This document shows positions 42,808-55,586 of a DNA stretch of 64,000 bases, one piece after another. Made by a program: the position numbers and the translations under genes. Within the stretch, counting starts at the first letter, position 1; each line of letters starts with the position of its first letter. Source of the DNA: Nocardioides scoriae (GTDB lineage: Bacteria; Actinomycetota; Actinomycetes; Propionibacteriales; Nocardioidaceae); assembly GCF_900104965.1 (NCBI RefSeq), contig NZ_LT629757.1, forward strand, positions 3,596,001 through 3,660,000, in the 5' to 3' direction. The notes beneath the pieces are model-generated. The model had not been told where the DNA came from, did no database searches, and saw only the letters and a program-made list of their open reading frames with translations.

Positions 42808-45800
42808 GTGAGAGCCGAGCCCGACGCCCCCCGCTACCGGCTCGCGCGCACCGAGCACGTCGCGGTCGGGCGGCCGCCGCTCGACGCCGCCCAGCAGTCG
42901 GTCGTCGACCACCCCGGCGGGCCGCTGCTGGTGCTGGCCGGACCGGGCACGGGCAAGACCACGACGCTGGTCGAGGCCATCGTCGAGCGCGTCGAGACCG
43001 GCGGTGCCTCGCCCGACCAGGTCCTCGCGCTCACCTTCAGCCGCAAGGCCGCTGAGCAGCTGCGCGACCGGGTCACCGCGCGGCTGGGCCGCACCACCTC
43101 GACCACCACCTGCGCGACCTTCCACTCCTTCGCCTACGGGCTGATCCGGCGCTACGCACCCGCCGACCTCTACCTGGGCCCGCTGCGGCTGCTCAGCGCC
43201 CCGGAGCAGGACGTCGTGCTGCGCGAGCTGCTGGTCGACACCCCCGAGTCGGTCCGCTGGCCCGAGGCGCTGCGCCGGGCGGCCCAGACGCGCGGCTTCG
43301 CCCACGAGGTGGCGGCCGTGCTCGGCCGGGCGCGGGAGAAGGGGCTCGACGGCGAGCAGCTGAGCGAGCTCGGGCGGCGTCACGACGCCCCCGAGCTGGT
43401 GGCCGCGGGCCACTTCCTCGACCAGTACCTCACGATCCTCGACGACCTCGGCGCCACCGACTACTCCGACCTGATCCGCCGGGCCACCCTCGAGGCCCAG
43501 GTGCACCGCGAGGAGCTGCGGCGCGAGCTGCGCCACGTGTTCGTCGACGAGTACCAGGACACCGACCCCGGCCAGGTGGCGCTGCTCCGGGCCCTGGCCG
43601 GCGACGGCCGCGACCTCACCGTGGTGGGCGACCCGCACCAGTCCATCTACGGCTTCCGCGGCGCCGACGTCCGCGGCATCCTCGACTTCCCCCACGCGTT
43701 CCCGCGCGCCGACGGCCGTCCGGCCGACGTGGTCGCCCTCGGCACCACCCGACGCTTCGGGCCGCGCGTGCTCGCCGCGACGCAGCGGGTGGCCCACCGG
43801 CTGCCGCTGCCCGGCGGCCTGCCCGAGCAGGCGCGCGAGGCGTTCCTGCGTCCCGTGGCCGCGGCCGGGAGCACCGGTCGGGTCGAGGTGGCGACCTTCG
43901 ACACCGAGCGGGCCGAGGCCGAGCACCTCGCCGACCTGCTGCGCCGTGCCCACCTCGAGGACGGCGTGGCCTGGCACGACATGGCCGTGCTGGTCCGCTC
44001 CGGCCGCGGCTCGATCCCCGGCCTGCGCCGCTCGCTCGGCGCCGCGGGCGTGCCGGTGGAGGTCGCCGGCGACGACGTGCCGCTCGTGCGCGACCCGTCG
44101 GTGCGACCGCTGCTCGACGCGCTGCGCGCCGTGCTGCACCTCGACGACGAGGACCCCGACGACGTCGGCTTCCTCGACCCCGGCCGGGTCGAGGCGCTGC
44201 TGACCGGACCCCTCGGCGGGCTCGACGCGGGTGACGTGCGACGGCTGTCGCGGGCGCTCCGGGCGCGCGAGAAGGAGGCGGTCGAGGTCGGCGAGGCGGA
44301 CGCCCCCCGCCCCCGGACCTCCCGCGAGCTGCTCCGCGAGGCCGTGCTGCGGCCCGGCTTCCTCGCCGGTCTCCCCGAGGGGCCGGAGGTGCTGCGGGCC
44401 CGGGCGCTGCAGCAGCTGCTCCACCGGGCGCGCGGCCAGCTCGACGACGGCGCCACCGCCGAGGAGCTGCTCTGGACGCTGTGGTCCGGCACCACCTGGC
44501 CCGCACGGCTGCGGCGCTCGGTCGAGGCCGGCGGGGGTGCGGCCCGCCGCGCCCACCGCGACCTCGACTCGGTGGTGGCGCTGTTCGCCGCGGCCGCCCG
44601 GGCCGAGGAGCAGCGCGACCACCACGGCGTCGAGACCTTCGTGGCGACCCTGGTCGCCCAGCAGCTGCCGGCCGACACGCTGGCCGAGCAGGGGGTGCGC
44701 GGGTCCGCCGTGCGGCTGCTGACCGCGCACCGCTCCAAGGGCCTGGAGTGGCGCCTGGTCGTGGTGGCCCACGTCCAGGCCGAGGGCTGGCCCGACCTGC
44801 GGCGCCGCACCACGCTGCTGCAGGCCGACCGCATCGGCGTCGACGAGCTCGTGCCCCCGCTGAGCAGCCGCGAGCTGCTGGTCGAGGAGCGGCGGCTGTT
44901 CTACGTCGCCTGCACCCGCGCCCGCGAGCGGCTGGTCGTCACCGCGGTGGCCTCGCCCGAGGACGACGGCGAGCAGCCCAGCCGCTTCCTGGAGGAGCTG
45001 GGCCTCGAGCCGCGCCGGGTCGTCGGCCGGCCGCCGCGCCCGCTGTCCATGGCCGGGCTGGTCGGCGAGCTGCGTCGGACCGTCACCGACCCGGAGACCC
45101 CGCCGGCGCTGCGGGACGCCGCGGCGTCCCGGCTCGCCCGGCTGGCCCGGGAGCAGGGCCACGGCCGCCCGACCGTCCCGCAGGCCGACCCGGCCACGTG
45201 GTGGGGCACCCGGGCCGCGACCCGCTCCGAGCAGCCCGTGCGCGACCCGCAGCAGCCGGTGCCGGTCTCGGCGAGCGTCCTCGAGTCGATGGCCCAGTGC
45301 CCCACCCAGTGGTTCCTCCAGCGCGAGGCCGGCGGCACCGACCGGGTCCACCAGTCGGCCAACCTGGGCCAGCTGCTGCACGCCCTGGCCGACCGCGTCG
45401 CCACCGGCGAGCTGCCCGGGGACCCGGAGGCGGTCGAGGAGCTGATGGCGCACGTCGAGGCGGTGTGGGACCGCCTGGAGTTCCGCACTCCCTGGTCCCG
45501 GGCCCGCGAGCACGCCCGGGTGCGGGCCGCGCTGGGCCGCTTCCTGCGCTGGCACCGCGACAACCCGCGCCGCCTGCTCGGCACCGAGACCCACTTCGCG
45601 ACCGAGGTCGTGCTCGACGACGGCGAGCGGGTCCGGATCAGCGGCTACGCCGACCGGGTCGAGGTGGACGCCGACGGCCAGGTGGTGGTCGTCGACCTCA
45701 AGACCGGCCGCACGGTGCCCAGCGGGGTGGCCGTGCAGAAGCACCGCCAGCTCGGGCTCTACCAGTACGCCGTGGACCACGGCGCCGTCGACCCGGTGCT

Positions 45801-46074
45801 CGCCGACGCCGGGCTGGCGCTCCCCGGGCGCAGCGGCGGGGCCGAGCTGGTGCAGCTGGGCAGGCTCGACGACTCGACCGACGCCGTGGTCCAGCAGCAG
45901 CAGGTGCAGCCGGAGGGCGGTCGCGAGCGCGACCAGCTGCGCGGCGAGCTGGCCCGGGCCGCGGCCTTCCTGCGCGCCGAGTCGTTCCCGGCGACCCCCG
46001 GGCCGCACTGTCAGGACTGCTCGTTCGTGGCCGTGTGCCCGGCCCGCAGCGCCGGCTCGGTGGTCCAGCAGTGA
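42808..46074 (+). CDS. adnA: DNA helicase-nuclease subunit AdnA
   Basis: A 1088-aa protein. The UvrD/PcrA-like motor has GPGTGKTTT (Walker A, about 45-53), VDEYQDTD, QSIYGFRGAD and [10 protein letters not shown]. The C-terminal RecB-like nuclease has GYADRVEVDADGQVVVVDLK (Asp then Asp-x-Lys) and two cysteine clusters, AQCPTQWF and HCQDCSFVAVC, which suggest an iron-sulfur cluster. AdnA pairs with AdnB in a helicase-nuclease that resects double-strand breaks, replacing RecBCD/AddAB in actinobacteria. The GTG overlap with adnB is 4 bp, so they are co-translated. Confidence 0.92.
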   Translation: MRAEPDAPRYRLARTEHVAVGRPPLDAAQQSVVDHPGGPLLVLAGPGTGKTTTLVEAIVERVETGGASPDQVLALTFSRKAAEQLRDRVTARLGRTTSTTTCATFHSFAYGLIRRYAPADLYLGPLRLLSAPEQDVVLRELLVDTPESVRWPEALRRAAQTRGFAHEVAAVLGRAREKGLDGEQLSELGRRHDAPELVAAGHFLDQYLTILDDLGATDYSDLIRRATLEAQVHREELRRELRHVFVDEYQDTDPGQVALLRALAGDGRDLTVVGDPHQSIYGFRGADVRGILDFPHAFPRADGRPADVVALGTTRRFGPRVLAATQRVAHRLPLPGGLPEQAREAFLRPVAAAGSTGRVEVATFDTERAEAEHLADLLRRAHLEDGVAWHDMAVLVRSGRGSIPGLRRSLGAAGVPVEVAGDDVPLVRDPSVRPLLDALRAVLHLDDEDPDDVGFLDPGRVEALLTGPLGGLDAGDVRRLSRALRAREKEAVEVGEADAPRPRTSRELLREAVLRPGFLAGLPEGPEVLRARALQQLLHRARGQLDDGATAEELLWTLWSGTTWPARLRRSVEAGGGAARRAHRDLDSVVALFAAAARAEEQRDHHGVETFVATLVAQQLPADTLAEQGVRGSAVRLLTAHRSKGLEWRLVVVAHVQAEGWPDLRRRTTLLQADRIGVDELVPPLSSRELLVEERRLFYVACTRARERLVVTAVASPEDDGEQPSRFLEELGLEPRRVVGRPPRPLSMAGLVGELRRTVTDPETPPALRDAAASRLARLAREQGHGRPTVPQADPATWWGTRAATRSEQPVRDPQQPVPVSASVLESMAQCPTQWFLQREAGGTDRVHQSANLGQLLHALADRVATGELPGDPEAVEELMAHVEAVWDRLEFRTPWSRAREHARVRAALGRFLRWHRDNPRRLLGTETHFATEVVLDDGERVRISGYADRVEVDADGQVVVVDLKTGRTVPSGVAVQKHRQLGLYQYAVDHGAVDPVLADAGLALPGRSGGAELVQLGRLDDSTDAVVQQQQVQPEGGRERDQLRGELARAAAFLRAESFPATPGPHCQDCSFVAVCPARSAGSVVQQ

Positions 46075-49000
46075 GGCGCATCGACTCCCCGGCCGACCTG
46101 CGCGAGGTGATGCGCAGCGACTACGAGGTCAGCCCCCAGCAGTGGCAGGCGATCTCGGCGCCGCTCTCGCCCGCGGTCGTCATCGCCGGGGCAGGGTCGG
46201 GCAAGACCACCCTGATGGCGGCCCGCGTCGTCTACCTCGTGGTGACCGGCCAGGTGCGGCCCGACCAGGTGCTCGGCCTGACCTTCACCACCAAAGCGGC
46301 CAGCGAGCTGCGCGCCCGGATCCGCCAGGCCCTGGTGACCGCGGGCGTCCTGGGGCCCGAGCGGCCCGCCCCCACCGCTCCGGGGGAGGACGTCGAGGAC
46401 GTCCTGGAGCCGACGGTGGTCACCTACAACGCCTACGCCGCCAACCTGCTGGCCGACCACGGCCTGCGGATCGGCCACGAGCCCGACACCCGGGTGATCA
46501 CCGACGCCTCGCGCTACCAGCTCGGTGCGCGGGCGGTCGAGCGCTACACCGGCGACGTGCAGGTGCTCTCCGACCACCCGCCCACGGTCATCCAGAACCT
46601 GCTCGCCCTCGACGGCGCCATGACCGAGCACCTCGTCACCCCCGAGCAGGTCCTCGCGCTCGACGCCGAGGCGCGGGCGGGTTTCGCCCGGGCGCTCGAG
46701 GAGGAGGCGGCCGGCAAGGACCGCAAGACCTACCGGGAGCCGCTGGCCAAGGCGATGTCGGCCATCGACCGCCGCGGCGACCTCATGGGCCTGGTGCGCT
46801 CCTACCGCCGGCTCAAGGCCGACCTCGGCCTGATGGACTTCGCCGACCAGATCGCGCTCGGCGCGCGCCTGGCCCGGGAGCAGCCCGAGGTGGGGGCGCT
46901 GGAGCGGCAGCGGTTCACGGTGGTGATGCTCGACGAGTACCAGGACACCTCGGTCGCCCAGGCGCAGATGCTGGCGCGGCTGTTCTCGGGCCCCTCGGCC
47001 GCGCAGGGGCTGGGCCACGCCGTCACCGCGGTGGGCGACCCCAACCAGGCGATCTACGGCTGGCGCGGCGCCTCGGTCTCCAACATCCTCGGCTTCGCCG
47101 AGACCTTCCCCGCGCTCGACGGACGGGTCCCGGTGCTGCCGCTGACGGTCAACCGGCGCTCGGACCGCCGCATCCTCGAGGCCGCCAACGCCCTGGCCCA
47201 GCCGCTGTACGACGCGCTGCCCGACGTCGCACCGCTCACCCCGGCCAGCGGTCGCGAGGGCCGGGTCACCACGCGGGTCTTCGAGACCGCCGACGAGGAG
47301 CTGGACTGGCTGCTCGAGGAGGTGCGCGCGACCCACGACCCCGAGGGCGGGCCCGACGCCGCCACCGCGTGGTCCGACATCGGCGTGCTGACCCGCGACA
47401 ACAGCACCGCCGAGGCGGTCTTCGACACCCTCACCGCCGGTGGCGTGCCGGTCGAGATCGTCGGCCTGTCCGGCCTGCTCCGGCTGCCGGAGGTGGCCGA
47501 GGTGGTGGCCGTGCTGACGCTGCTGCACGACGTCACCGCCAACCCCGCGCTGCTGACCCTGCTGACCGGGCCTCGGTGGGCCGTGGGACCGCGCGACCTC
47601 AAGCTGCTGGGCGAGCGGGCGGCCGAGATCGCCGGGCGCCGGGCCCGCACCGACGGCCCGGTCCCGATCGCGCGCGAGCTCACCGAGATCGCCGACGGCA
47701 TCGACCCCGCGGAGACGGCGGCGCTCTCCGACGCGCTGACCGACCCGGGGGAGGCGGCGTACTCCCCGGAGGCGCGCGAGCGCTTCGGCCTGCTGGCCGG
47801 CGAGCTGCGCGGGCTGCGCTCGGCGGTCGGCGAGCCGATCCTCGACGTGGTGCGGCGCATCGTCGACGTCACCGGCGTCGACGTCGAGCTCGCGTCGGCC
47901 GTCAGCCCCGCGGCGGGCGCGCGTCGCGACAACCTCGACCTGTTCCTCAAGGCCGTGGCGGAGTTCCAGGCCATCGACGGCGACGTGACGCTGCCGGCGC
48001 TGCTGGCCTACCTCACGGCCGAGGACGACCAGGGCAACGGCCTCGACGTCGCCACGCCGACCGAGGCCGACTCGGTCAAGCTCCTCACCGTGCACCGCTC
48101 CAAGGGCCTGGAGTGGCACTCGGTCTTCCTGGTGGGGGTCTGCGAGACGCGGTTCCCCTCCAACCGCTCGCGCACCCTGTGGACCTCCTCGCCGGCGGTG
48201 CTGCCCGCGCCGCTGCGCGGCGACGCCGGCGACCAGCCGCAGCTGCGCGGCCACGACAAGGCGGCGCTCGACGCCTACCGCGCCGACACCCGCGCCCACG
48301 ACGCCGAGGAGGAGCTGCGCCTGGGGTACGTCGCCCTCACCCGCGCCGCCCGGCGGCTCTCGGTCACCTCCCACCTGTGGGGCACCCGGGCCACGCCGTT
48401 CGGGCCCTCGTCCTACCAGGCCCAGCTGCGGTCCCAGGTCGAGGCGTGGGGCGAGGAGGTGGTCTGGCTCGACAAGCCCGAGAAGGGTGCGGCCAACCCC
48501 TACGACCAGGTCGACCAGTCCTCCCCGTGGCCGCTCACCGGCGTCGGCCGCGAGGCGTCGCTGCGGCTGGCCGCCGCCGAGGTGGTCCGGGCCGCCGACC
48601 CCGACGCCGAGGACCACGGGCTCGACATGATCGAGACCGCCCGGGTGGCCGACTGGGACGCCGAGATCGAGCGGCTGCTCACCGAGGCACGGGCCGACCG
48701 CGCCGACGTGGTCGAGGTGCCGTTGCCGGCGAGCCTGTCGGCGACGGCCGTCGTGCGCCTGCGCGAGGACCCGGCCGGCTTCGCCCGCGACCTGGCGCGG
48801 CCGATGCCGCGCCGGCCCTCGCCGGCCGCCCGCTTCGGCACTCGCTTCCACGCCTGGGTCGAGGCCCGCTTCGACCAGCAGGCGCTGCTCGACCCCGACG
48901 AGCTCGCGGGCCGGGGCGACGAGGGCATCGACGACGAGGACGACCTGCGCGAGCTGGTCGCCACCTTCGAGTCGGGTCCCTTCGCCGACCGGGTGCCCCA

Positions 49001-49301
49001 CGCCGTCGAGGCGCCCTTCTCGCTGGTGCTCGCCGGGCAGGTGGTGCGCGGGCGCATCGACGCGGTGTACGCCGAGCCGGACGGCCGCTGGCTGGTCGTC
49101 GACTGGAAGACCAGCGCCACCCAGGAGGCCGACCCGCTCCAGCTCGCGCTCTACCGCCTCGCCTGGGCCGAGCTGCAGGGCGTGGGGCTCGACCGGGTCG
49201 GGGCGGCCTTCCACCACGTCCGCACCGCCGAGACGGTCGTGCCGGACGCGCTGCCCGACCGGGCCGCGCTGGAGGCCCTGGTCAGGCCACCGGCGCGCTG
49301 A
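46071..49301 (+). CDS. adnB: DNA helicase-nuclease subunit AdnB
   Basis: A 1076-aa partner of AdnA. The motor has [15 protein letters not shown] (Walker A), [21 protein letters not shown] and [16 protein letters not shown]. The C-terminal nuclease has [20 protein letters not shown] and [14 protein letters not shown], matching the RecB-like catalytic Asp, Asp and Lys. AdnB is the other half of the AdnAB end-resection machine. The GTG start overlaps the adnA stop by 4 bp; the 3' end overlaps the convergent deoD gene by 20 bp. Confidence 0.92.
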   Translation: MRRIDSPADLREVMRSDYEVSPQQWQAISAPLSPAVVIAGAGSGKTTLMAARVVYLVVTGQVRPDQVLGLTFTTKAASELRARIRQALVTAGVLGPERPAPTAPGEDVEDVLEPTVVTYNAYAANLLADHGLRIGHEPDTRVITDASRYQLGARAVERYTGDVQVLSDHPPTVIQNLLALDGAMTEHLVTPEQVLALDAEARAGFARALEEEAAGKDRKTYREPLAKAMSAIDRRGDLMGLVRSYRRLKADLGLMDFADQIALGARLAREQPEVGALERQRFTVVMLDEYQDTSVAQAQMLARLFSGPSAAQGLGHAVTAVGDPNQAIYGWRGASVSNILGFAETFPALDGRVPVLPLTVNRRSDRRILEAANALAQPLYDALPDVAPLTPASGREGRVTTRVFETADEELDWLLEEVRATHDPEGGPDAATAWSDIGVLTRDNSTAEAVFDTLTAGGVPVEIVGLSGLLRLPEVAEVVAVLTLLHDVTANPALLTLLTGPRWAVGPRDLKLLGERAAEIAGRRARTDGPVPIARELTEIADGIDPAETAALSDALTDPGEAAYSPEARERFGLLAGELRGLRSAVGEPILDVVRRIVDVTGVDVELASAVSPAAGARRDNLDLFLKAVAEFQAIDGDVTLPALLAYLTAEDDQGNGLDVATPTEADSVKLLTVHRSKGLEWHSVFLVGVCETRFPSNRSRTLWTSSPAVLPAPLRGDAGDQPQLRGHDKAALDAYRADTRAHDAEEELRLGYVALTRAARRLSVTSHLWGTRATPFGPSSYQAQLRSQVEAWGEEVVWLDKPEKGAANPYDQVDQSSPWPLTGVGREASLRLAAAEVVRAADPDAEDHGLDMIETARVADWDAEIERLLTEARADRADVVEVPLPASLSATAVVRLREDPAGFARDLARPMPRRPSPAARFGTRFHAWVEARFDQQALLDPDELAGRGDEGIDDEDDLRELVATFESGPFADRVPHAVEAPFSLVLAGQVVRGRIDAVYAEPDGRWLVVDWKTSATQEADPLQLALYRLAWAELQGVGLDRVGAAFHHVRTAETVVPDALPDRAALEALVRPPAR

Positions 49302-50022
49302 GCCCGTCGTCGGCCGGCCCCAGGGCGGCCTCGAGCGCGATCTCCACCATGGCGGAGAAGGTCTGCTCGCGCTCCTCCGCGGTGGTCTCCTCCCCGGTGA
49401 CCACGTGGTCGCTCACGGTGCACACGGCCAGCGCCCGGCGGCCGTGGGCCGCGGCCAGCGTGTAGAGCGCGCTGGCCTCCATCTCCACGGCCAGCACGCC
49501 GTGGGCCACCATCGGCTCGGTCAGCTCGGGGCGGGGGTTGTAGAAGGTGTCGCCCGAGAAGACCAGGCCGACGTGGGCGGTGACGTCGTCGCGCCGCTGC
49601 GCCGCGTCGTACGCCGCCCGGAGCAGGCCGAAGTCGGCCACCGGCGCGTAGTCGAGGCCGTGGAACCGCAGCCGGTTCATCGAGGAGTCCGTGCAGGCGC
49701 CCGACGCGATGACCACGTCGCGCACCGCGACCCGCTCGGTGAGCGCGCCGCAGGAGCCGACGCGCACGACCTGCTGGACGTCGTACGCGGAGAACAGCTC
49801 GTGGACGTAGATCGCCATCGACGGCTGGCCCATGCCCGACCCCTGGACCGACACCGGGAGGCCGCGCCAGGTGCCGGTGAACCCGAGCATGCCGCGGACC
49901 TCGCTGTGCAGGACGGCGTCGTCGAGGAAGGTCTCGGCGATCCAGCGCGCCCGCAGCGGGTCGCCGGGGAGCAGCACGGTGGGGGCGATCTGGCCGGGGG
50001 CGGCGCCGAGGTGGGTGCTCAT
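49282..50022 (-). CDS. deoD: purine nucleoside phosphorylase DeoD
   Basis: A 246-aa protein of the hexameric DeoD (E. coli-type) PNP family. Key regions are [20 protein letters not shown] (phosphate site Gly/Arg), [26 protein letters not shown] and [15 protein letters not shown] with the catalytic SDH in [10 protein letters not shown]. It cleaves purine nucleosides with phosphate in salvage. The 3' end overlaps adnB, so transcription may interfere. An ATG start at 50022 lies in a 69-bp gap with the M3 peptidase. Confidence 0.92.
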   Translation of the reverse strand: MSTHLGAAPGQIAPTVLLPGDPLRARWIAETFLDDAVLHSEVRGMLGFTGTWRGLPVSVQGSGMGQPSMAIYVHELFSAYDVQQVVRVGSCGALTERVAVRDVVIASGACTDSSMNRLRFHGLDYAPVADFGLLRAAYDAAQRRDDVTAHVGLVFSGDTFYNPRPELTEPMVAHGVLAVEMEASALYTLAAAHGRRALAVCTVSDHVVTGEETTAEEREQTFSAMVEIALEAALGPADDGLSAPVA

Positions 50023-50091
50023 GGGGGGAGCCTAGGTGCGTGGTCCCGCTCGCGGTGGGGGCTGTCGGCCCGGCTGGCTACCCTCCCCGCC

Positions 50092-52050
<1,959 letters not shown>

Positions 52051-52060
52051 CCTGCGAGAC

Positions 52061-52981
52061 GTGGACCGCACCCTGCCGCACGTCGCCCTGTCCCAGCACG
52101 CGCACGACCGCCACGGCGACCTCCGGCGCGACGAAACGTGGCTCGACGAGCGCTGGAAGGACCCCGCGACCCGGGTGCTCGTCATCTCCGGCGCGCGGCT
52201 GCGCCCGGTCGCCGGCGCGGTCGTGTGGGTGCCCTCGGCGCAGGCTCCCACGGGCGGCCTGCGGCTGCTGCTCGGCGAGCGCGACGGCGTCGAGCACTTC
52301 GCGGTGCTCGTCGATCCCGCCGACGCCCCGGGCGAGCCCGACGAGTGGGTCGCGCTGCGCTCGGTGGTGATGGGCCTGGTCGACGACACCATCGACGACG
52401 GTCCGCTGGTGATGCACGCCATCGGGATGGCCGAGTGGCACGCGGCGACGACGTTCTGCCCGCGCTGCGGCGACGTGCTCGAGCCGCGCCAGGCCGGCCA
52501 CGTGCTGCACTCCCCGGGCTGCGGCCGCGACCAGTTCCCGCGGACCGACCCGGCCGTCATCATGCTCGTCACCGACGGCGAGCCGGGCGCGGACGACGAG
52601 CGGATGCTGCTCGGTCGCAGCCCCGCCTGGCCCGCGGGTCGCTTCTCCACCCTGGCCGGGTTCGTCGAGCCGGGGGAGACCATGGAGGACGCCGTGCGCC
52701 GCGAGGTCGCCGAGGAGACCGGCGTGGTGGTCGGGGAGGTCGCCTACTTCGGCAGCCAGCCGTGGCCGCTCCCGGCGAGCCTGATGATCGGCTTCACCGG
52801 TCGCGCCACCCGCACCGCCATCGACGTCGACGGCAGCGAGATCGAGGACGCCCGCTGGTTCACCCGCGCCGAGCTCCGCAGCGAGGCGGAGGCGGGCACG
52901 GTCGTGCTGCCGAGCGGCGTCTCGATCTCCCGCTCCCTCATCGAGAGCTGGTACGGCGCGACGCTGCCCGGCCAGTGGTGA
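52061..52981 (+). CDS. nudC: NAD(+) diphosphatase NudC
   Basis: A 306-aa Nudix protein. A zinc-ribbon-like part (FCPRCGDVLE and SPGCGRDQFPRTDPAVI) precedes the Nudix box (GFVEPGETMEDAVRREVAEE, then TG), and the NudC-diagnostic SQPWPLPASLM follows. NudC hydrolyses NADH and NAD, and in bacteria can remove NAD caps from RNA. Its position beside mycoredoxin and uvrD2 matches M. tuberculosis Rv3199c, from memory. The GTG at 52061 is used. A short GACCGG/CCGGTC stem follows the stop. Confidence 0.91.
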   Translation: MDRTLPHVALSQHAHDRHGDLRRDETWLDERWKDPATRVLVISGARLRPVAGAVVWVPSAQAPTGGLRLLLGERDGVEHFAVLVDPADAPGEPDEWVALRSVVMGLVDDTIDDGPLVMHAIGMAEWHAATTFCPRCGDVLEPRQAGHVLHSPGCGRDQFPRTDPAVIMLVTDGEPGADDERMLLGRSPAWPAGRFSTLAGFVEPGETMEDAVRREVAEETGVVVGEVAYFGSQPWPLPASLMIGFTGRATRTAIDVDGSEIEDARWFTRAELRSEAEAGTVVLPSGVSISRSLIESWYGATLPGQW

Positions 52982-53002
52982 GCCGACCGGTGGTGGGCCC
53001 GG

Positions 53003-53275
53003 TCAGGCCAGCGCGGCCAGCTTGTCCTTGACCTGGCGCAGCGAGGGGTTGGTCTGGGCCGAGCCGTCGCTGTAGACGAGGGTCGGGACGGTCTGGTTGC
53101 CGTTGTTGACCTTCATCACCAGGTCGGCGGCGGACGGGTCCTGCTCGATGTCGACGACCTCGTAGCCGATCCCCTCGCGGTCCAGCTGACCGCGCAGGCG
53201 GTGGCAGTAGCCGCACCACGGGGTGCTGTACATCGTGAATCGGGTGCCGGTCCGGTCGTCCTGGTGGGCGCTCAC
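53003..53275 (-). CDS. mycoredoxin (glutaredoxin-like)
   Basis: A 90-aa glutaredoxin-fold protein with the redox-active Cys21-Gly-Tyr-Cys24 in YSTPWCGYCHRL, plus the cis-proline segment QTVPTLVYSDG. Mycoredoxin-1 (Rv3198A) reduces mycothiol mixed disulfides in actinobacteria, where it stands between nudC and uvrD2, exactly as here. The start is a GTG. It is convergent with nudC and divergent from uvrD2. Confidence 0.88.
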   Translation of the reverse strand: MSAHQDDRTGTRFTMYSTPWCGYCHRLRGQLDREGIGYEVVDIEQDPSAADLVMKVNNGNQTVPTLVYSDGSAQTNPSLRQVKDKLAALA

Positions 53276-53342
53276 GGGCTGTCCTCTCTCGCGTCTAGGC
53301 TCGGGTCGATCAGAGCAACACCGAGAAGTGGGAGTTCATTTC

Positions 53343-55436
53343 GTGGCCTCGTCCGACGACCTGCTCGCGGCCCTCGATCCCGAGCAGCGCGCGGTCGCCA
53401 CGGCCCTGCGCGGACCGGTCCGGGTCCTGGCCGGAGCCGGCACCGGCAAGACCCGGGCGCTGACCCACCGGATCGCCTACGGCGTCGCCACCGGGGTCTA
53501 CCAGCCCACCGAGGTCCTGGCCGTCACCTTCACCACCCGCGCCGCCGGGGAGATGCGCGGGCGGCTGCGCGCGATGGGGGCCGGGCAGACCCAGGCCCGC
53601 ACCTTCCACTCCGCCGCCCTGCGCCAGGTCCGCTGGTTCTGGCCCAAGGTCTACGGCGGCGAGCCCCCGCAGCTGCTGGACTCCAAGGTCCCCGTGCTGG
53701 CCGCGGCCGCCCGGCGCAACCGGGTCGAGGTCGACCAGTCCCTGCTGCGCGACCTCGCGAGCGAGGTCGAGTGGGCCAAGGTCAGCAACGTGCGGCCCGA
53801 GGACTACCTGCGGCTGGCCCCCGCCCGTGGCCGCGCGGTCGGCAGCCTGGACGCCGCCACCGTCGCCCACGTCTTCGCCAGCTACGAGGAGCTCAAGCGC
53901 GAGCAGGGCCGCATGGACATGGAGGACGTCCTGCTCATCGGGGCGGCGCTGCTGAGCGAGGACGAGCGGGTCGCCGCGGAGGTGCGCCGCCAGTACCGCT
54001 GGTTCGTGGTCGACGAGTTCCAGGACGTCAGCCCGATCCAGAGCGCGCTGCTCGACCTGTGGCTCGGTGGTCGCGACGAGATCTGCGTCGTCGGCGACCC
54101 CGCCCAGACCATCTACTCCTTCGCCGGTGCCCAGCCCGGCTTCCTCACCGACTTCACGGCCCGCTTCCCGGGCGCGACCAGCGTCGAGCTGGTCCGCAAC
54201 TACCGCTCGACACCGCAGGTGATCGCCGCGGCCAACGGCCTGCTCCAGGGCAGCAGCACCCGCAGCGTCCGGCTGCAGTCGCAGTCGGCCTCCGGGGCCG
54301 AGGTGACCTGGCGCGAGGCCCCCGACGAGGTCGCCGAGGCCGAGGCCGTCGCCGCCCGCGCGGTGCAGCTGCGCGACCAGGGCGTCCCGCTGCGCGAGAT
54401 GGCCGTGCTCTTCCGCATCAACGCCATGTCGGAGGTCTTCGAGGAGGCGCTCACCTCCGCCGGCGTCCCCTACGTCGTGCGCGGGGCCGTGCGGTTCTTC
54501 GAGCGGCAGGAGGTGCGGCAGGCCACCGCCCTGCTGCGCGGCGACGTGCGGGCGGCCCAGCGGGCGCAGGAGGCCGGCGAGCTCGCCGGCCCGGTCGACG
54601 ACGCGTTGGTGACCCAGGTGCAGGCGGTGCTGTCGGGCATGGGCTGGACCGCCCAGGCGCCCGCGGCCCGCGGGAAGTCGCGCGACCGGTGGGAGTCGAT
54701 GCAGGCCCTGATCTCGCTGGCGGGCGACTTCTCCGCGGCCGCACCGGCCGACGAGCCGGCCACCCTGGCCGGCTTCGTCGCCGAGCTCGACCGGCGTGCG
54801 CACGAGCAGCACGCCCCGGTCGCCGAGGGGGTGACCCTCGCGACGATCCACGCGGCCAAGGGCCTGGAGTGGGACGCCGTGTTCCTGGTCGGGATGCAGG
54901 AGGGCGCCATGCCGATCGTGCACGCCGACACCCCTGCGGGCGTCGAGGAGGAACGCCGGCTGCTCTACGTCGGCATCACCCGGGCCCGGCGCCACCTGTG
55001 GGTCTCGTGGTCCCTGGCCCGCAACCCCGGCGGCCAGGCGCGACGGACCCCCTCGCGCTTCCTCGCCGGGCTGCGACCCGCGTCGGCGACCGACACCGGC
55101 GCCGGCTCGGGCCGCCGCGCCGTCCGCGCGTCCAAGCGGGCCGCGGTGTGCCAGCAGTGCCAGACCCCGCTGGCGACCTCCCGCGAGCGCAACCGGGGCT
55201 ACTGCTCGCAGTGCCCGGTGCCCTACGACGAGGCGCTCTACGACGTCCTCAAGGCGTGGCGCAAGGAGCAGGCCGACGCCGAGAGCGTGCCTGCCTTCGT
55301 GGTCTTCTCCGACGCCACGCTGGAGGCCCTGGCCGAGGTCCGGCCCCGCGACCGGGCCGGTCTCCAGGGCATCAACGGCATCGGTCGCGCGAAGCTCGAC
55401 AAGTACGCCGACGAGCTGCTCGGCCTGCTGGCCTGA
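53343..55436 (+). CDS. uvrD2: DNA helicase UvrD2
   Basis: A 697-aa SF1 helicase, about the length of mycobacterial UvrD2. The motor has AGAGTGKTRAL (Walker A), FVVDEFQDVSP, QTIYSFAGAQPG and IHAAKGLEWDAVFLVG. Near the end it carries a zinc-like four-cysteine motif (VCQQCQTPL, then YCSQCPVPY) and an HRDC domain at the C-terminus (LQGINGIGRAKLDKYADELL). These two extras mark UvrD2 rather than UvrD1. It unwinds DNA in repair or replication. The GTG at 53343 follows a GGGAG ribosome site. Confidence 0.91.
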   Translation: MASSDDLLAALDPEQRAVATALRGPVRVLAGAGTGKTRALTHRIAYGVATGVYQPTEVLAVTFTTRAAGEMRGRLRAMGAGQTQARTFHSAALRQVRWFWPKVYGGEPPQLLDSKVPVLAAAARRNRVEVDQSLLRDLASEVEWAKVSNVRPEDYLRLAPARGRAVGSLDAATVAHVFASYEELKREQGRMDMEDVLLIGAALLSEDERVAAEVRRQYRWFVVDEFQDVSPIQSALLDLWLGGRDEICVVGDPAQTIYSFAGAQPGFLTDFTARFPGATSVELVRNYRSTPQVIAAANGLLQGSSTRSVRLQSQSASGAEVTWREAPDEVAEAEAVAARAVQLRDQGVPLREMAVLFRINAMSEVFEEALTSAGVPYVVRGAVRFFERQEVRQATALLRGDVRAAQRAQEAGELAGPVDDALVTQVQAVLSGMGWTAQAPAARGKSRDRWESMQALISLAGDFSAAAPADEPATLAGFVAELDRRAHEQHAPVAEGVTLATIHAAKGLEWDAVFLVGMQEGAMPIVHADTPAGVEEERRLLYVGITRARRHLWVSWSLARNPGGQARRTPSRFLAGLRPASATDTGAGSGRRAVRASKRAAVCQQCQTPLATSRERNRGYCSQCPVPYDEALYDVLKAWRKEQADAESVPAFVVFSDATLEALAEVRPRDRAGLQGINGIGRAKLDKYADELLGLLA

Positions 55437-55469
55437 GCCCCCGTCCCGGGCCGTCCCGGACCCGGTCGC

Positions 55470-55520
55470 GAAATCTCTGCGATAAATCGTTTGCGCCCCC
55501 GCGAGAGGGCGCACTACCGT
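55470..55520 (+). promoter_or_regulatory. WhiB7-type promoter of whiB7 leader
   Basis: A -35 of TTGCGC (55491-55496) is followed 18 bp later by a -10 of TACCGT (55515-55520). An AT-rich tract (GAAATCTCTGCGATAAATCG, 55470-55489) precedes the -35 in otherwise very GC-rich DNA. WhiB7 is known to use such AT-rich DNA just upstream of its -35, so this is probably the autoregulated promoter of the whiB7 leader. Confidence 0.75.
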
Positions 55521-55586
55521 GCTGAGCACCGGCCGACCCTGGCCCCGGGCGCACCACGAGCCCACGACGACCGAAGGAGGTGCGAG

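Noticed and set aside
42118-46008. 1296-codon minus-strand frame opposite adnA
   Set aside because: Low-complexity Gly/Arg/Gln composition typical of antisense frames in GC-rich genes, with no recognised domain.
44481-46070. Long open frame running in on the + strand upstream of adnB, in another frame of adnA
   Set aside because: The frame is open only because of GC-rich codon bias; it overlaps adnA and has no domain until adnB starts at 46071.
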